A stretch of DNA of 16,784 bases from an uncultured Clostridia bacterium (GCA_904502105.1 CAJGDF010000005.1:1-16784); one strand, 5' to 3'; shown: positions 1 through 7,602, counted from the stretch's first letter. Made by a program: numbers and translations. Notes: generated by a model not told the origin, from the letters alone.

Positions 1-1254
1 GTTAATATAAGACTGGCTTGAAAGTGTCCAGGGGATATCAAGGCCAAAGACGGAGCAAAGAACTATCATCGTAACAAAAAGTACGCCATAGCCTGCAACT
101 ATCGGCCAAACGTTTCTCGGATGCTGACCGTCTGCGGCAAACGTTAAAGCGGCAAAGGTTGCGCCGATGGTTGAACCTGTAAAGCCGACACCGTCGGGTA
201 AAAACGGAAATATTTCGGGAAGAACGAAAATGATATTAAGATAGACAACAGCGCAAAGCCCATATATACCGATATTTATTAGACAAACGGGCATACCGAA
301 TTTATCGAGAAAGTCAACGCCGTATCCTGTGCTGTGAATAAGAGCCTTATAGCCGTGAAAACTTCTGCCGTTAAGGAAAAAGCCGAGAAGAATAGTAACC
401 GTAAAAAGAAAAATCAAGAATACGTTTACAAAGCCTCTGTATTCATAAGGTAACGAATAATACTCGGGATTATCAAACGGAATAACGGAAGGAGCATCGA
501 CACCGAGAGTTTTATACATAAATGCATAAACAAAAATACCGTAAATACCGATAGCAAGACCTGCTTTATACATATTATAGCCACGATGCATAGCAGTTGT
601 TCCGGGAAGAAGTGCAGGGATAACAAAACCCGAACCGAGACCGAAAAGAACAGCAAGAACAACGCCAAGCACGGTAACCTCAGGTTCGCCGAAAACGTAT
701 GAACTGTTTATAGTGTAACGGAAAAGAAAGTCACTGATAAACGGACCGACAGCAGTTGCAAAAAGTGAAATATGGAAGTTTTCCCTGTACGACTTTTTCA
801 TTACCCTGCAATATATAAATACCCCTAAAAGAGGTAAAAGCATATTAACGAAATTCAAGCCGTAGAAGCAATGAGCCAAAACGAGCATATATCCTGCAAA
901 AGTTGTTGCACACGGTTTAACTTTACTGATTATCATTATGAGATTGCAGATCAAACCGCATACACCCGCATTAAAGAACGTACTGCCGAGCCCCGCGAGC
1001 GCAAAATAGTCTGTAACCAGTTTACAGGGTGTAGTCATGATTTTAAAGACATTAGCCCAAAAATCAGTCTCATTTGTTAAAATAACAGCAATGGGAACTG
1101 TTACAAACATAATAAGACTCAAAAAGAACGTATAAAAAAAGATTATCTTATCGGCATTTTTTGAATGATGCTCATTGGGCAGATGCCGATAATTATTTTC
1201 AATTAAAGATTGCGATGTTATAACATTAGACTGAACATCGACCGAATTTTCCAT
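1..1254 (-). CDS. DUF1576-like polytopic membrane protein (partial, C-terminus outside window)
   Basis: The frame is open from an ATG at 1252-1254 down to base 1, giving 418 residues with no stop, so the C-terminus is missing. The first ~37 residues are polar. The rest is a series of hydrophobic segments (for example FFYTFFLSLIMFVTVPIAVI at about residues 39-58), which indicates a many-pass inner-membrane protein. Two glycine-rich stretches resemble each other: AGLGSTFFNAG at about 87-97 and VGFTGSTIGATFAAL near 377-391, the latter followed by GQHPRNVWPIVAGYG. This suggests an internal duplication. From memory, these features match the Firmicutes family DUF1576 (membrane proteins of unknown function, about 440 residues), so perhaps only a few dozen residues are missing. 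The gene is divergent from the BlaI-type regulator and has its own promoter. No strong Shine-Dalgarno is seen; the best is a GGTAGG more than 10 bases upstream. The family name is recalled, not searched. A transporter is possible, but the substrate is unknown. Confidence 0.72.
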   Translation of the reverse strand, partial: MENSVDVQSNVITSQSLIENNYRHLPNEHHSKNADKIIFFYTFFLSLIMFVTVPIAVILTNETDFWANVFKIMTTPCKLVTDYFALAGLGSTFFNAGVCGLICNLIMIISKVKPCATTFAGYMLVLAHCFYGLNFVNMLLPLLGVFIYCRVMKKSYRENFHISLFATAVGPFISDFLFRYTINSSYVFGEPEVTVLGVVLAVLFGLGSGFVIPALLPGTTAMHRGYNMYKAGLAIGIYGIFVYAFMYKTLGVDAPSVIPFDNPEYYSLPYEYRGFVNVFLIFLFTVTILLGFFLNGRSFHGYKALIHSTGYGVDFLDKFGMPVCLINIGIYGLCAVVYLNIIFVLPEIFPFLPDGVGFTGSTIGATFAALTFAADGQHPRNVWPIVAGYGVLFVTMIVLCSVFGLDIPWTLSSQSYIN

Positions 1255-1291
1255 GTCTGTTTTCTTACCTACCTTAAAAAGTTTGCAGATA

Positions 1292-1320
1292 AGTATATCA
1301 TATCTTTCATTTTCCGTCAA
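1292..1320 (-). promoter_or_regulatory. Sigma-A type promoter of the DUF1576-like gene
   Basis: Read on the minus strand, TTGACG (1315-1320) is followed by a 17-base spacer and TATACT (1292-1297). A TG dinucleotide one base before the -10 makes an extended -10. The leader to the ATG at 1254 is about 30-35 bases. It shares the 204-base divergent region with the operator-bearing promoter of the regulator gene but does not overlap its palindromes. Confidence 0.75.
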
Positions 1321-1394
1321 TAGAGATAAAAAACAGTTGTGTGAAATGTCGAAAAAGTATTTTTGAACTTTTTAAGAGAACAGGAAGAAAAGAC

Positions 1395-1423
1395 TTGACA
1401 AATCTGTCTACATGATGTAGACT
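1395..1423 (+). promoter_or_regulatory. Promoter of the BlaI/BlaR1-type operon
   Basis: A perfect TTGACA -35 (1395-1400) is followed by a 17-base spacer and TAGACT (1418-1423) as the -10. One palindromic operator occupies the spacer and the -10, and a second lies directly downstream near the expected transcription start. A repressor bound here would block RNA polymerase, which is the usual autoregulated arrangement of blaI- and mecI-type operons. Confidence 0.8.
1406..1422. promoter_or_regulatory. Operator 1 for the BlaI-family repressor (perfect palindrome)
   Basis: GTCTACATGATGTAGAC is a perfect 8+8 palindrome around a single central G at 1414. Its TACA...TGTA core is the hallmark of BlaI/MecI/CopY-family operators. 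It covers the spacer and -10 of the promoter. The odd-length centre (TACAT-N-ATGTA) differs from the even-centred TACATATGTA core of the classical staphylococcal and bacillar operators as I remember them. Confidence 0.8.
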
Positions 1424-1429
1424 ATAGTT

Positions 1430-1446
1430 GACTACAGAATGTAGAC
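1430..1446. promoter_or_regulatory. Operator 2 for the BlaI-family repressor
   Basis: GACTACAGAATGTAGAC is an imperfect copy of operator 1 with the same TACA-N3-TGTA core and an identical right half, ATGTAGAC. The centres of the two sites (1414 and 1438) are 24 bases apart, a little over two helical turns, so two repressor dimers could sit on nearly the same face of the DNA. It lies between the promoter and the ribosome binding site. Confidence 0.75.
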
Positions 1447-1458
1447 ACGGAGGATAAA

Positions 1459-1824
1459 ATGAATTTAGGTGCTATAGAATCAAGATTTGCGGATATTATC
1501 TGGTCAAAAGAACCGTTAACAACAGGAGAACTTGTTAAACTTGCAGAAAAGGAGTTTAACTGGAAAAGAACAACAACATACACTATTTTAAAACGACTTT
1601 GCGAAAAAGGTCTTTTTGTAAACAATTCAGGCACAGTAAGCTCGTTGATATCCAGAGATGATTTTTTTGCAAGACAAAGCGAGGATTTCATCAACGAAAC
1701 ATTCAGCGGTTCTTTGCCTGCATTCATTGCAGCGTTTTCAAAAAGAAACAAGCTTAAAGATGCAGATGTGAAGAAACTGCAAGAACTCATAGACGGGATG
1801 AAGGAGGATCGATATGACGAATGA
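1459..1824 (+). CDS. BlaI/MecI/CopY-family transcriptional repressor
   Basis: The 121 residues match the usual length of this family (about 120-125). The N-terminal two thirds is a winged helix: TTGELVKLAEKEFNW forms the first helices, KRTTTYTILKRLCEKG (36-51) is the recognition helix with the family's 'TTxYTxLxRLxxKG' pattern, and a short wing follows. The C-terminal third is helical (FIAAFSKRNKL onward) and fits the family's dimerisation domain. The A92-F93 bond sits about where BlaI and MecI are cleaved during induction (Asn-Phe in the classical proteins), so inactivation by proteolysis is plausible but inferred. A strong GGAGG at 1449-1453 precedes the ATG. The gene overlaps the receptor by 11 bases and is preceded by two matching palindromes, so autoregulation is very likely. 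The specific signal and other target genes are not visible. Confidence 0.93.
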   Translation: MNLGAIESRFADIIWSKEPLTTGELVKLAEKEFNWKRTTTYTILKRLCEKGLFVNNSGTVSSLISRDDFFARQSEDFINETFSGSLPAFIAAFSKRNKLKDADVKKLQELIDGMKEDRYDE

Positions 1825-4552
1825 AATATTACAAAGATTACTTGAGATTAATATAGGCGGGAGCATAGCCATTATCTTTGTGCTGTTATGTAGATTTCTG
1901 CTCAAAGACAGATATAAAATTTTTTCATATGTTATGTGGAGCGTTATTCTTTTCAGATTTCTGTGTCCTGTAAGTATCGAATTTGAGTTATCATGTGTCG
2001 GGCTTTTCAGTGAACCGATAAAAGATATCGCACTGACTCAGCAAAAAACACAGGAAGATCTTGAAGATCTCATCGGAGAGATCGAACCTGATAATATTGT
2101 TATTTCACAAACAACACCAAGCGATACGACCGTTCATATCGGTGAAATTGTTTTCAACGAACCACAAATAACAGTAAAGAAACTCAACATTCCATTTACG
2201 GTGTGGTTAATAGGAATGTCAGCAATGCTATGTTACGGAATATACTGTTTCATAAAACTGAAAATACGGCTTATAGGAGCTGTAAACCTCAAAGAGAACA
2301 TATATATTGCAGACAACATCCCCTCCCCGTTTGTTGTTGGGTTGATATTTCCAAAGATATATCTGCCGTCATATATTGGAGAAGAAGAAAGTCAGTATAT
2401 AATCTGTCACGAAAAGCATCATATAAAAAGATTGGATCATGTTATCAAAATACTGGCTTTTACGGCACTGTGTATACATTGGTTCAACCCTCTTGTATGG
2501 CTTGCATTTTTTCTTTCAACAAAAGATATGGAAATGAGCTGCGATGAGGCGGTCATACGTAAACTCGGCGAAGACATAAAAGCAGATTATGCAAAATCAT
2601 TACTGGATCTTTCTACAGGTAAAATGTTTTCTTCTCCGACTCTCCTTGCCTTTGGAGAAGGAAACACAAAATCAAGAATTAAAAACATTGCGAAGATCGA
2701 AAAGAAAAATCTCATAATAATAATTTTGGCTGTATTATTTGTAATCGCGGTAACTGTTTCACTGATATTCGATCCGATAAAAAAGCAAACCGAGCTTCTT
2801 GGCGCAAACTATCACATAGACCAAGTTATTTACAATAACGGAGAGGATTCCGCTCCGCCTGTTCAGTTCTGTATTTCTGCGGATTACCGTTTGTACTCAA
2901 AAAATACAGGTAATGATGATTGGGAGTTTTTGGGAAAACTTGAAAGAGAAACTGTTTCAAAAGAAGAATTCGAAAGATATTTTTCAGATAAATCTGCATG
3001 GATAAAACGTTACAGCTTAAAAGAAATAACCGACAGTTATATATTGAGACTCGGAAATGACGATTTTTATATTGCCGTTCAAACATCTGACGGCGACACG
3101 CTTTTGGCATACGGCTGGGAGGATGTCAGCGAAAAAGGCGATCAATATTCCGATGATACATATATCAAAACAATGTATTTACTTGAAAGCGAATTCAGCA
3201 AAAACACATTTAACGTTAATTTTTTTGAAAGATCTCTGAAATATACGATCGGCAAAAATATTGACTGTTTCTCTTATTATGAAAACGACAGGCATCCTGG
3301 GTTTGCGGTTGTTGGATTCAAAGCAGGCAACGGAAGCAGAACAACCATGACAGACCTTGGCTTTGCAGTATTCTCATTTGCAGAAAACGTTGGATATAAG
3401 CTTATAGAATGGCATAATTATTCAGGTGCGGCGGTAAACGGAGAACGAATATATACATGCGAACATCCTGCGGTATTTTCCATAAACGGCGTAAGCAATT
3501 TTATGAATTCGTATGATGTTGTTTTATACACAGCGCCTGAACTGCATAAAATAACAAGGGAATACAAATATGACGGCAAAAGCGATGTTATAATTTCAGA
3601 CATAACAGACGGTCATATCGGGATGACTCTTTTTCACAGATCAAACAGGGACGGTGCGGTTGAAGTGAAGCAGTATTATTATGATGAATTCGGAAACTGC
3701 TTCGGAAGCGAAGATGTTACCGTTGCAAGCAAATTTACGGATATTTCAGGTAAATCTTATGTTTCATGGAGATCAATTTACATTACCCCTATTTCGTCTT
3801 TCATGCCTATAAACGGTGATTCGGGATACAGATATCTTATCGGTGAAGACAGTTTTTCGATTATCGGAAAAACGAATAACGATATTAACACGTTCAACGA
3901 TGTAAAATACGAATGGCAAAAATTACCGTGGACAAAAGATGAATGGAACGAAATGTTTTTTATGGAAATCCCCGAAGAATTGAGCAACACAGATAATATT
4001 CTTTGGCAGCCGATCTCAGACGATTATTTTCTGCTCGACTGCAACGGAAAGATGTATATCTCACGTTATATATATGAGTCTATTCCTCAAAGAACAACCA
4101 TATGGGATATCTACGAGCTTATTCCCGAAGAAAAAGTTGGGTTTGCGGAATGGATATATGAGCCGCATCAAAGCAGTAAATTGCCTTATTTTCAATTTAA
4201 ATTTGATATTCCAAACGCAACATATGTGACCGCAATCTGCTTTAACGGAGAAATTTCAAATGAGTGTATTAACAGCGAAATCTTAAATAAAAACGAAATC
4301 GAAGTATACCCAACTGTTGATAAAATTGCTGCTCTTTATTGGGCTCCAGGTAAACAGATAATATCAACAGATCTTATTTCGGAGATTCATTTCACTGTTT
4401 ACAACAAAAATGATGTTATTCACAACGGAATTATTTACATCACTCCCGGAGCAGATAGAGGTTCATACACAGCAACGGTAGGCGGCCACGGGCTATGCAT
4501 AAAAAACAGCAATGATGGCGAAGGCGCAATTATTTCCCTACTAAAAGAATAA
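1814..4552 (+). CDS. BlaR1/MecR1-type M56 family metalloprotease receptor with large C-terminal region
   Basis: Residues 1-320 form the M56 module: hydrophobic segments near 13-31, 36-53, 126-147, 209-234 and 299-318, the zinc-protease motif HEKHH at 199-203, WFNPLVW at 223-229, and EMSCDE at 240-245, whose E240 probably supplies the third zinc ligand. All motifs needed for activity are present. Residues 326-912 follow the last membrane segment and should lie outside the membrane. They begin with a domain (about 327-435, HIDQVIYNN to IKTMYLLESE) that I recall as common in M56 proteins of gut Firmicutes, then about 480 residues of beta-rich, aromatic sequence. I see none of the transpeptidase motifs (SxxK, SxN, KTG) that make up the BlaR1 sensor, so beta-lactam sensing is doubtful. 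The ATG has AAGGAGG just upstream inside the repressor gene, implying translational coupling. The protein probably senses an envelope signal and causes cleavage of the repressor. Confidence 0.9.
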   Translation: MTNEILQRLLEINIGGSIAIIFVLLCRFLLKDRYKIFSYVMWSVILFRFLCPVSIEFELSCVGLFSEPIKDIALTQQKTQEDLEDLIGEIEPDNIVISQTTPSDTTVHIGEIVFNEPQITVKKLNIPFTVWLIGMSAMLCYGIYCFIKLKIRLIGAVNLKENIYIADNIPSPFVVGLIFPKIYLPSYIGEEESQYIICHEKHHIKRLDHVIKILAFTALCIHWFNPLVWLAFFLSTKDMEMSCDEAVIRKLGEDIKADYAKSLLDLSTGKMFSSPTLLAFGEGNTKSRIKNIAKIEKKNLIIIILAVLFVIAVTVSLIFDPIKKQTELLGANYHIDQVIYNNGEDSAPPVQFCISADYRLYSKNTGNDDWEFLGKLERETVSKEEFERYFSDKSAWIKRYSLKEITDSYILRLGNDDFYIAVQTSDGDTLLAYGWEDVSEKGDQYSDDTYIKTMYLLESEFSKNTFNVNFFERSLKYTIGKNIDCFSYYENDRHPGFAVVGFKAGNGSRTTMTDLGFAVFSFAENVGYKLIEWHNYSGAAVNGERIYTCEHPAVFSINGVSNFMNSYDVVLYTAPELHKITREYKYDGKSDVIISDITDGHIGMTLFHRSNRDGAVEVKQYYYDEFGNCFGSEDVTVASKFTDISGKSYVSWRSIYITPISSFMPINGDSGYRYLIGEDSFSIIGKTNNDINTFNDVKYEWQKLPWTKDEWNEMFFMEIPEELSNTDNILWQPISDDYFLLDCNGKMYISRYIYESIPQRTTIWDIYELIPEEKVGFAEWIYEPHQSSKLPYFQFKFDIPNATYVTAICFNGEISNECINSEILNKNEIEVYPTVDKIAALYWAPGKQIISTDLISEIHFTVYNKNDVIHNGIIYITPGADRGSYTATVGGHGLCIKNSNDGEGAIISLLKE

Positions 4553-4562
4553 GTCAATAAAG

Positions 4563-4591
4563 AAGAACTCCGAGATTTTCTCGGAGTTCTT
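4563..4591 (+). terminator. Hairpin terminator after the M56 receptor gene
   Basis: A perfect 13-base stem (AAGAACTCCGAGA pairing with 4579-4591) closes a TTT loop and begins 10 bases after the receptor stop codon. The following T-rich tail is short and interrupted (TTTGCTT), so it may terminate less well than a classical site. It is symmetric and could act in both directions. Confidence 0.72.
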
Positions 4592-4606
4592 TGCTTACAT
4601 AAACAA

Positions 4607-4628
4607 ACTCCTCCCAAATGGGAGGAGT
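4607..4628 (-). terminator. Intrinsic terminator of the acyl-CoA synthetase-like gene
   Basis: Read on the minus strand, ACTCCTCCC-ATTT-GGGAGGAGT is a perfect 9-base GC-rich stem followed by TTTGTTTATG. It starts a few bases after the stop codon of the synthetase-like gene. With the neighbouring hairpin it forms a back-to-back terminator pair between convergent genes. Confidence 0.78.
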
Positions 4629-4633
4629 AAATA

Positions 4634-6268
4634 TTAACCTGATATTTGAGCTTCGACAAGTCTGCCGCCGCAATAAATTTCACGGAGTTTGGGTTTTTCG
4701 ATCTTACCGGTGGGATTTCTGGGCACATCCGCAAAAATGATCTTACGGGGACGTTTATATCGAGGAAGCGAAGAGCAAAAAGCATTGATCTCTTCTTCAG
4801 AGCATTCAACGCCATCTTTAAGAGAGATGATAGCAGCAGCGATCTCGCCGAGACGTTCATCGGGAAGACCGATAACAGCAACGTCCTTGATCTTATCGTT
4901 AGAACGGAGGAAATCCTCGATCTGAACGGGATAGAGATTTTCGCCGCCTGTGATGATAACGTCTTTTTTACGGTCAACGAGCCAAATAAAGCCGTCTTCG
5001 TCGATACGAGCCATATCACCGGTGCAGAGCCAGCCGTCCTTTAAAACTTCGGCGGTAGCTTCGGGGTTTTTATAATAGCATTTCATAACGCCGGGGCCTT
5101 TAACAAGAAGTTCGCCGACCTCATCGCCTTCGACCTCTTTACCTTTATCGCCAACTACCTTTGCCTGCCAGAGGTGGCCGGGTTTACCGATAGAGCCTAC
5201 CTTATGAATATTTTCGACGCCGAGATGAACGCAGCCGGGACCGATAGATTCGGAGAGGCCGTAGTTTGTATCATATTCATGTTTCGGGAAAAGCTGTTTC
5301 CAACGTCTGATAAGGCTCGGAGGAACGGGCTGCGCACCTATATGCATAAGACGCCACTGATCGGTGTTGTATTCGGAAATATCAATATCTCCGCGATCGA
5401 TGCTGTCAAGAATATCCTGAGCCCAAGGCACGAGAAGCCAAACGATCGTTGCACCCTCATCGGAAACGGTTCTCAGTATCCATTCGGGGCTTACGCCGCG
5501 GAGGATAACGGATTTTGCGCCAACGAGAAGGCTGCCGAACCAGTGCATTTTAGCGCCTGTGTGGTAAAGCGGCGGGATGCAGAGGAATATATCGTCACGG
5601 GTCTGACTGTGGTGATTTTGTTCTGTTAAACAAGAAGAAACGAGTGCACCGTGAGAATGAAGAATAGCTTTCGGGAAGCCTGTTGTACCCGAAGAAAAAT
5701 AGATAGCGCCGTAATCTTCATCACGGACATCGATAGCGGGAGCAACAGAGGAACAGTAAGTTACAAGCTCATCGTAATTATCCGCAAATGAGGGAACATC
5801 ATTGCCTACATAGAAAAGATGTTTAACATTGGGAATAACGGGCTTAATATGTTCGACACGCTCTACAAATTCGGGACCGAAAACGAGAACGGAAACATCT
5901 GCAAGATCGAGGCAATATTTGATCTCATCGGAAGCATAGCGGTAATTCATTGGAACGGCAAGCGCACCTGTTTTAAGAATACCGAAATAAATGGGGAGCC
6001 ATTCAAGGCAGTTCATCAAAAGAACAGCTACTTTATCGCCCTTGCGAACACCTCTTGTAAGAAGAAGGTTGGCAAAGCGGTTAGCTTTTATATCAAACTC
6101 TCTCCAGGAAATTTCACGGCGATATTTGCCGCCGGGAGCGGATTCGATAAGACTGTATTCACGCCAGGTTATCGGATGAGACGGTTTTTTATCGGGATTT
6201 ATTTCAACAAGAGCAATATCGTTAGGATAAAGCTTTGCATTTTTCTCGAGAAAATCGGTAATGGGCAT
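4634..6268 (-). CDS. Acyl-CoA synthetase-like adenylate-forming (AMP-binding) enzyme
   Basis: The 544-residue protein belongs to the ANL superfamily, whose members activate a carboxylate with ATP to an acyl-AMP and usually transfer it to CoA. The visible motifs are the phosphate loop SSGTTGFPK (192-200), YGLSE (336-340), TGD (416-418), the hinge region RKKD (433-436) with GGENLYP following, and the catalytic lysine K522 in PTGKIEK. The set is complete, so it should be active. The length is typical and there is no signal peptide, so it is cytosolic. Near the N-terminus, ITWREY (33-38) and ISWREF (53-58) look like a small duplication that lengthens the leader before KANRFANLL. The start is backed by AAAGGAAA about 8 bases upstream. 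It has its own promoter and terminator, so it appears monocistronic. The substrate (fatty, aromatic or other acid) cannot be read from the sequence. Confidence 0.88.
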   Translation of the reverse strand: MPITDFLEKNAKLYPNDIALVEINPDKKPSHPITWREYSLIESAPGGKYRREISWREFDIKANRFANLLLTRGVRKGDKVAVLLMNCLEWLPIYFGILKTGALAVPMNYRYASDEIKYCLDLADVSVLVFGPEFVERVEHIKPVIPNVKHLFYVGNDVPSFADNYDELVTYCSSVAPAIDVRDEDYGAIYFSSGTTGFPKAILHSHGALVSSCLTEQNHHSQTRDDIFLCIPPLYHTGAKMHWFGSLLVGAKSVILRGVSPEWILRTVSDEGATIVWLLVPWAQDILDSIDRGDIDISEYNTDQWRLMHIGAQPVPPSLIRRWKQLFPKHEYDTNYGLSESIGPGCVHLGVENIHKVGSIGKPGHLWQAKVVGDKGKEVEGDEVGELLVKGPGVMKCYYKNPEATAEVLKDGWLCTGDMARIDEDGFIWLVDRKKDVIITGGENLYPVQIEDFLRSNDKIKDVAVIGLPDERLGEIAAAIISLKDGVECSEEEINAFCSSLPRYKRPRKIIFADVPRNPTGKIEKPKLREIYCGGRLVEAQISG

Positions 6269-6309
6269 TATAAATTTTCCTTTCGGATTATCATTCCTTG
6301 TAATTTATA

Positions 6310-6338
6310 ATTCTACCATGTTTTCTCTTGTTTGTCAA
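6310..6338 (-). promoter_or_regulatory. Sigma-A promoter of the acyl-CoA synthetase-like gene
   Basis: On the minus strand, a perfect TTGACA (6333-6338), a 17-base spacer and TAGAAT (6310-6315) lie within the 126-base gap between the carboxypeptidase and synthetase genes. The untranslated leader would be about 35 bases. This near-consensus site suggests strong transcription independent of the upstream carboxypeptidase gene. Confidence 0.82.
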
Positions 6339-6394
6339 CCTAAAAAGAAGAAAATAACAAGTTTTTCACAATAATATTACGTTAAAAAACGATA

Positions 6395-7513
6395 TTAAAG
6401 CCAAAAATCAGCAAATTTCATAAAAAAACGTTCAAAAAAGGAAAGTTCGCGAGAATTCAGATCAACCGTTCGGCAAACTGCCATAGGGACAGCCCCTACC
6501 CTGTTATTTTCAAAATCAACAACAAGATGTCCGACGGTTGTTCCTGCATCAATGGGTGCAAAAATCGAAACAGGGAGATTTTCGGTAAAAGAATATTCAA
6601 CATCATTGCCATTTATTTTCAATCCGTAAACAGGCTCTGTGTTGATGACTTCAACATCTGTTTTCCCACCAAGAGACGGAACTGAGGTTTTATATTTTCC
6701 CGTATCGTAAACAACAGTTTTCTCAACACGATTAAAACAATCTTCAAGAAGCGAAATATGATCATTCCAATCGTCGGGAGCGTTAAGCGTTACACAAATA
6801 AGACTGACCCCGTCTTTTTCAGCCGATGAAACAAGGCAACGCCCTGCGGCTTTTGTAAATCCTGTCTTCATTCCGTTTGCATATTCATAAGTTTCAAGAA
6901 GCTTATTTGAATTTTCCAAAACAAGATTCATATAATCGAGTTTAACTTTATGAGATGAAACGATCTTACGGAAGTTTTCGTTTCGATACGCATCCGCGGA
7001 AATAATCGCAAGATCTCTGGCAGTTGTAAAATGTTCGTTATCGGGAAGGCCATGCGGATTAGAAAAATGAGTAGATGTACATCCCAAAGAAATCGCTTTA
7101 CGATTCATCATTTCAACGAATTTTTCAACGCTCCCGCCAACACCTTCAGCTATAGTATGAGCGGCATCGTTTCCACTCCTGAGCATAAGCATAAAAAGAA
7201 GATCCGAAAGCTTGACCTTATCTCCCGAAAGCAGACCTATCTGTGAGCCTTCAACATTTGCGGCGGCATCGGAAACAATAAAATAATAATCATTCGGGCA
7301 ATTTTCAAGCGCGATCAAAGCTGTCATTATTTTAGTTGTACTTGCTTCGGGCAATATTTCATCGGCATTGTGTTCATAAACAACAATACCTGTAGATGCC
7401 TCCACAACGATCGCACTTTTTGCACTCAAAGCATATGTTTGAATATTAAAAAAGCAGTAAACCAGTGATAATGTAAGACCAAAACAGATAAATTTAACAA
7501 GATATTTTTTCAT
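6395..7513 (-). CDS. D-alanyl-D-alanine carboxypeptidase (PBP5/DacF family)
   Basis: The 372-residue protein begins with a signal peptide (MKKYLVKFICFGLTL, ending near residues 28-30) and has the three active-site motifs of low-molecular-weight penicillin-binding proteins: STTK (58-61, nucleophile S58), SGN (113-115) and KTGFT (216-220). The enzyme should remove the terminal D-alanine of peptidoglycan stem peptides outside the membrane, lowering cross-linking. Residues from about 265 to 355 form the C-terminal beta-rich PBP5 domain. The last residues, FFERFFMKFADFWL, make an amphipathic helix like the peripheral membrane anchor of PBP5. GGGGG at 7518-7522 serves as the ribosome binding site. 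The strong terminator just upstream belongs to the preceding operon. I see no convincing separate promoter in the short gap, so expression may come from a promoter overlapping the terminator or from read-through. A sporulation role (DacF- or DacB-like) cannot be excluded. Confidence 0.93.
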   Translation of the reverse strand: MKKYLVKFICFGLTLSLVYCFFNIQTYALSAKSAIVVEASTGIVVYEHNADEILPEASTTKIMTALIALENCPNDYYFIVSDAAANVEGSQIGLLSGDKVKLSDLLFMLMLRSGNDAAHTIAEGVGGSVEKFVEMMNRKAISLGCTSTHFSNPHGLPDNEHFTTARDLAIISADAYRNENFRKIVSSHKVKLDYMNLVLENSNKLLETYEYANGMKTGFTKAAGRCLVSSAEKDGVSLICVTLNAPDDWNDHISLLEDCFNRVEKTVVYDTGKYKTSVPSLGGKTDVEVINTEPVYGLKINGNDVEYSFTENLPVSIFAPIDAGTTVGHLVVDFENNRVGAVPMAVCRTVDLNSRELSFFERFFMKFADFWL

Positions 7514-7554
7514 AATTCCCCCGAAAGCTTTTTTATATATCTATGAGAAATCAT

Positions 7555-7589
7555 AAAAAAATATGCCGCCCACAAAGTGAGCGACATAT
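7555..7589 (-). terminator. Strong intrinsic terminator ending the GH38/DegV operon
   Basis: On the minus strand, ATATGTCGCTCAC pairs with GTGGGCGGCATAT around a 3-base loop: a 13-base stem with two G-U pairs. It is followed directly by a run of at least six T residues (7560 down to 7555). It starts 13 bases after the degV-like stop codon. Confidence 0.9.
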
Positions 7590-7602
7590 CTGAATTTAAT
7601 CT

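Noticed and set aside
871..1080. Short cysteine-containing plus-strand frame
   Set aside because: It is antisense to the DUF1576-like membrane protein, which is open through the whole region and beyond the window edge.
4435..5019. A 194-codon minus-strand open frame bridging the receptor end and the synthetase end
   Set aside because: It would cross both terminator hairpins and overlaps the conserved C-terminal motifs of the synthetase in a different frame.
5174..6310. Two plus-strand open frames (151 and 163 codons) opposite the synthetase gene
   Set aside because: They are shadows of the ANL enzyme, whose motifs are all on the minus strand.
6372..6397. AT-rich hairpin at the end of the carboxypeptidase gene as a terminator
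   Set aside because: The arms (TAATATTACGTT and AACGATATTA) pair only with a 2-base bulge, are almost all A-T, overlap the stop codon and lack a clean T-run.
6395..7513. The D,D-carboxypeptidase as target gene of the BlaI-type repressor
   Set aside because: It would be a tempting link between a Bla-type switch and a penicillin-binding protein, but no TACA-N3-TGTA palindrome is seen upstream of it.
7514..7554. A dedicated promoter for the carboxypeptidase gene
   Set aside because: The gap is AT-rich and several TATATA-like -10 candidates exist, but no -35 at a proper distance is convincing. The upstream end is occupied by the terminator.
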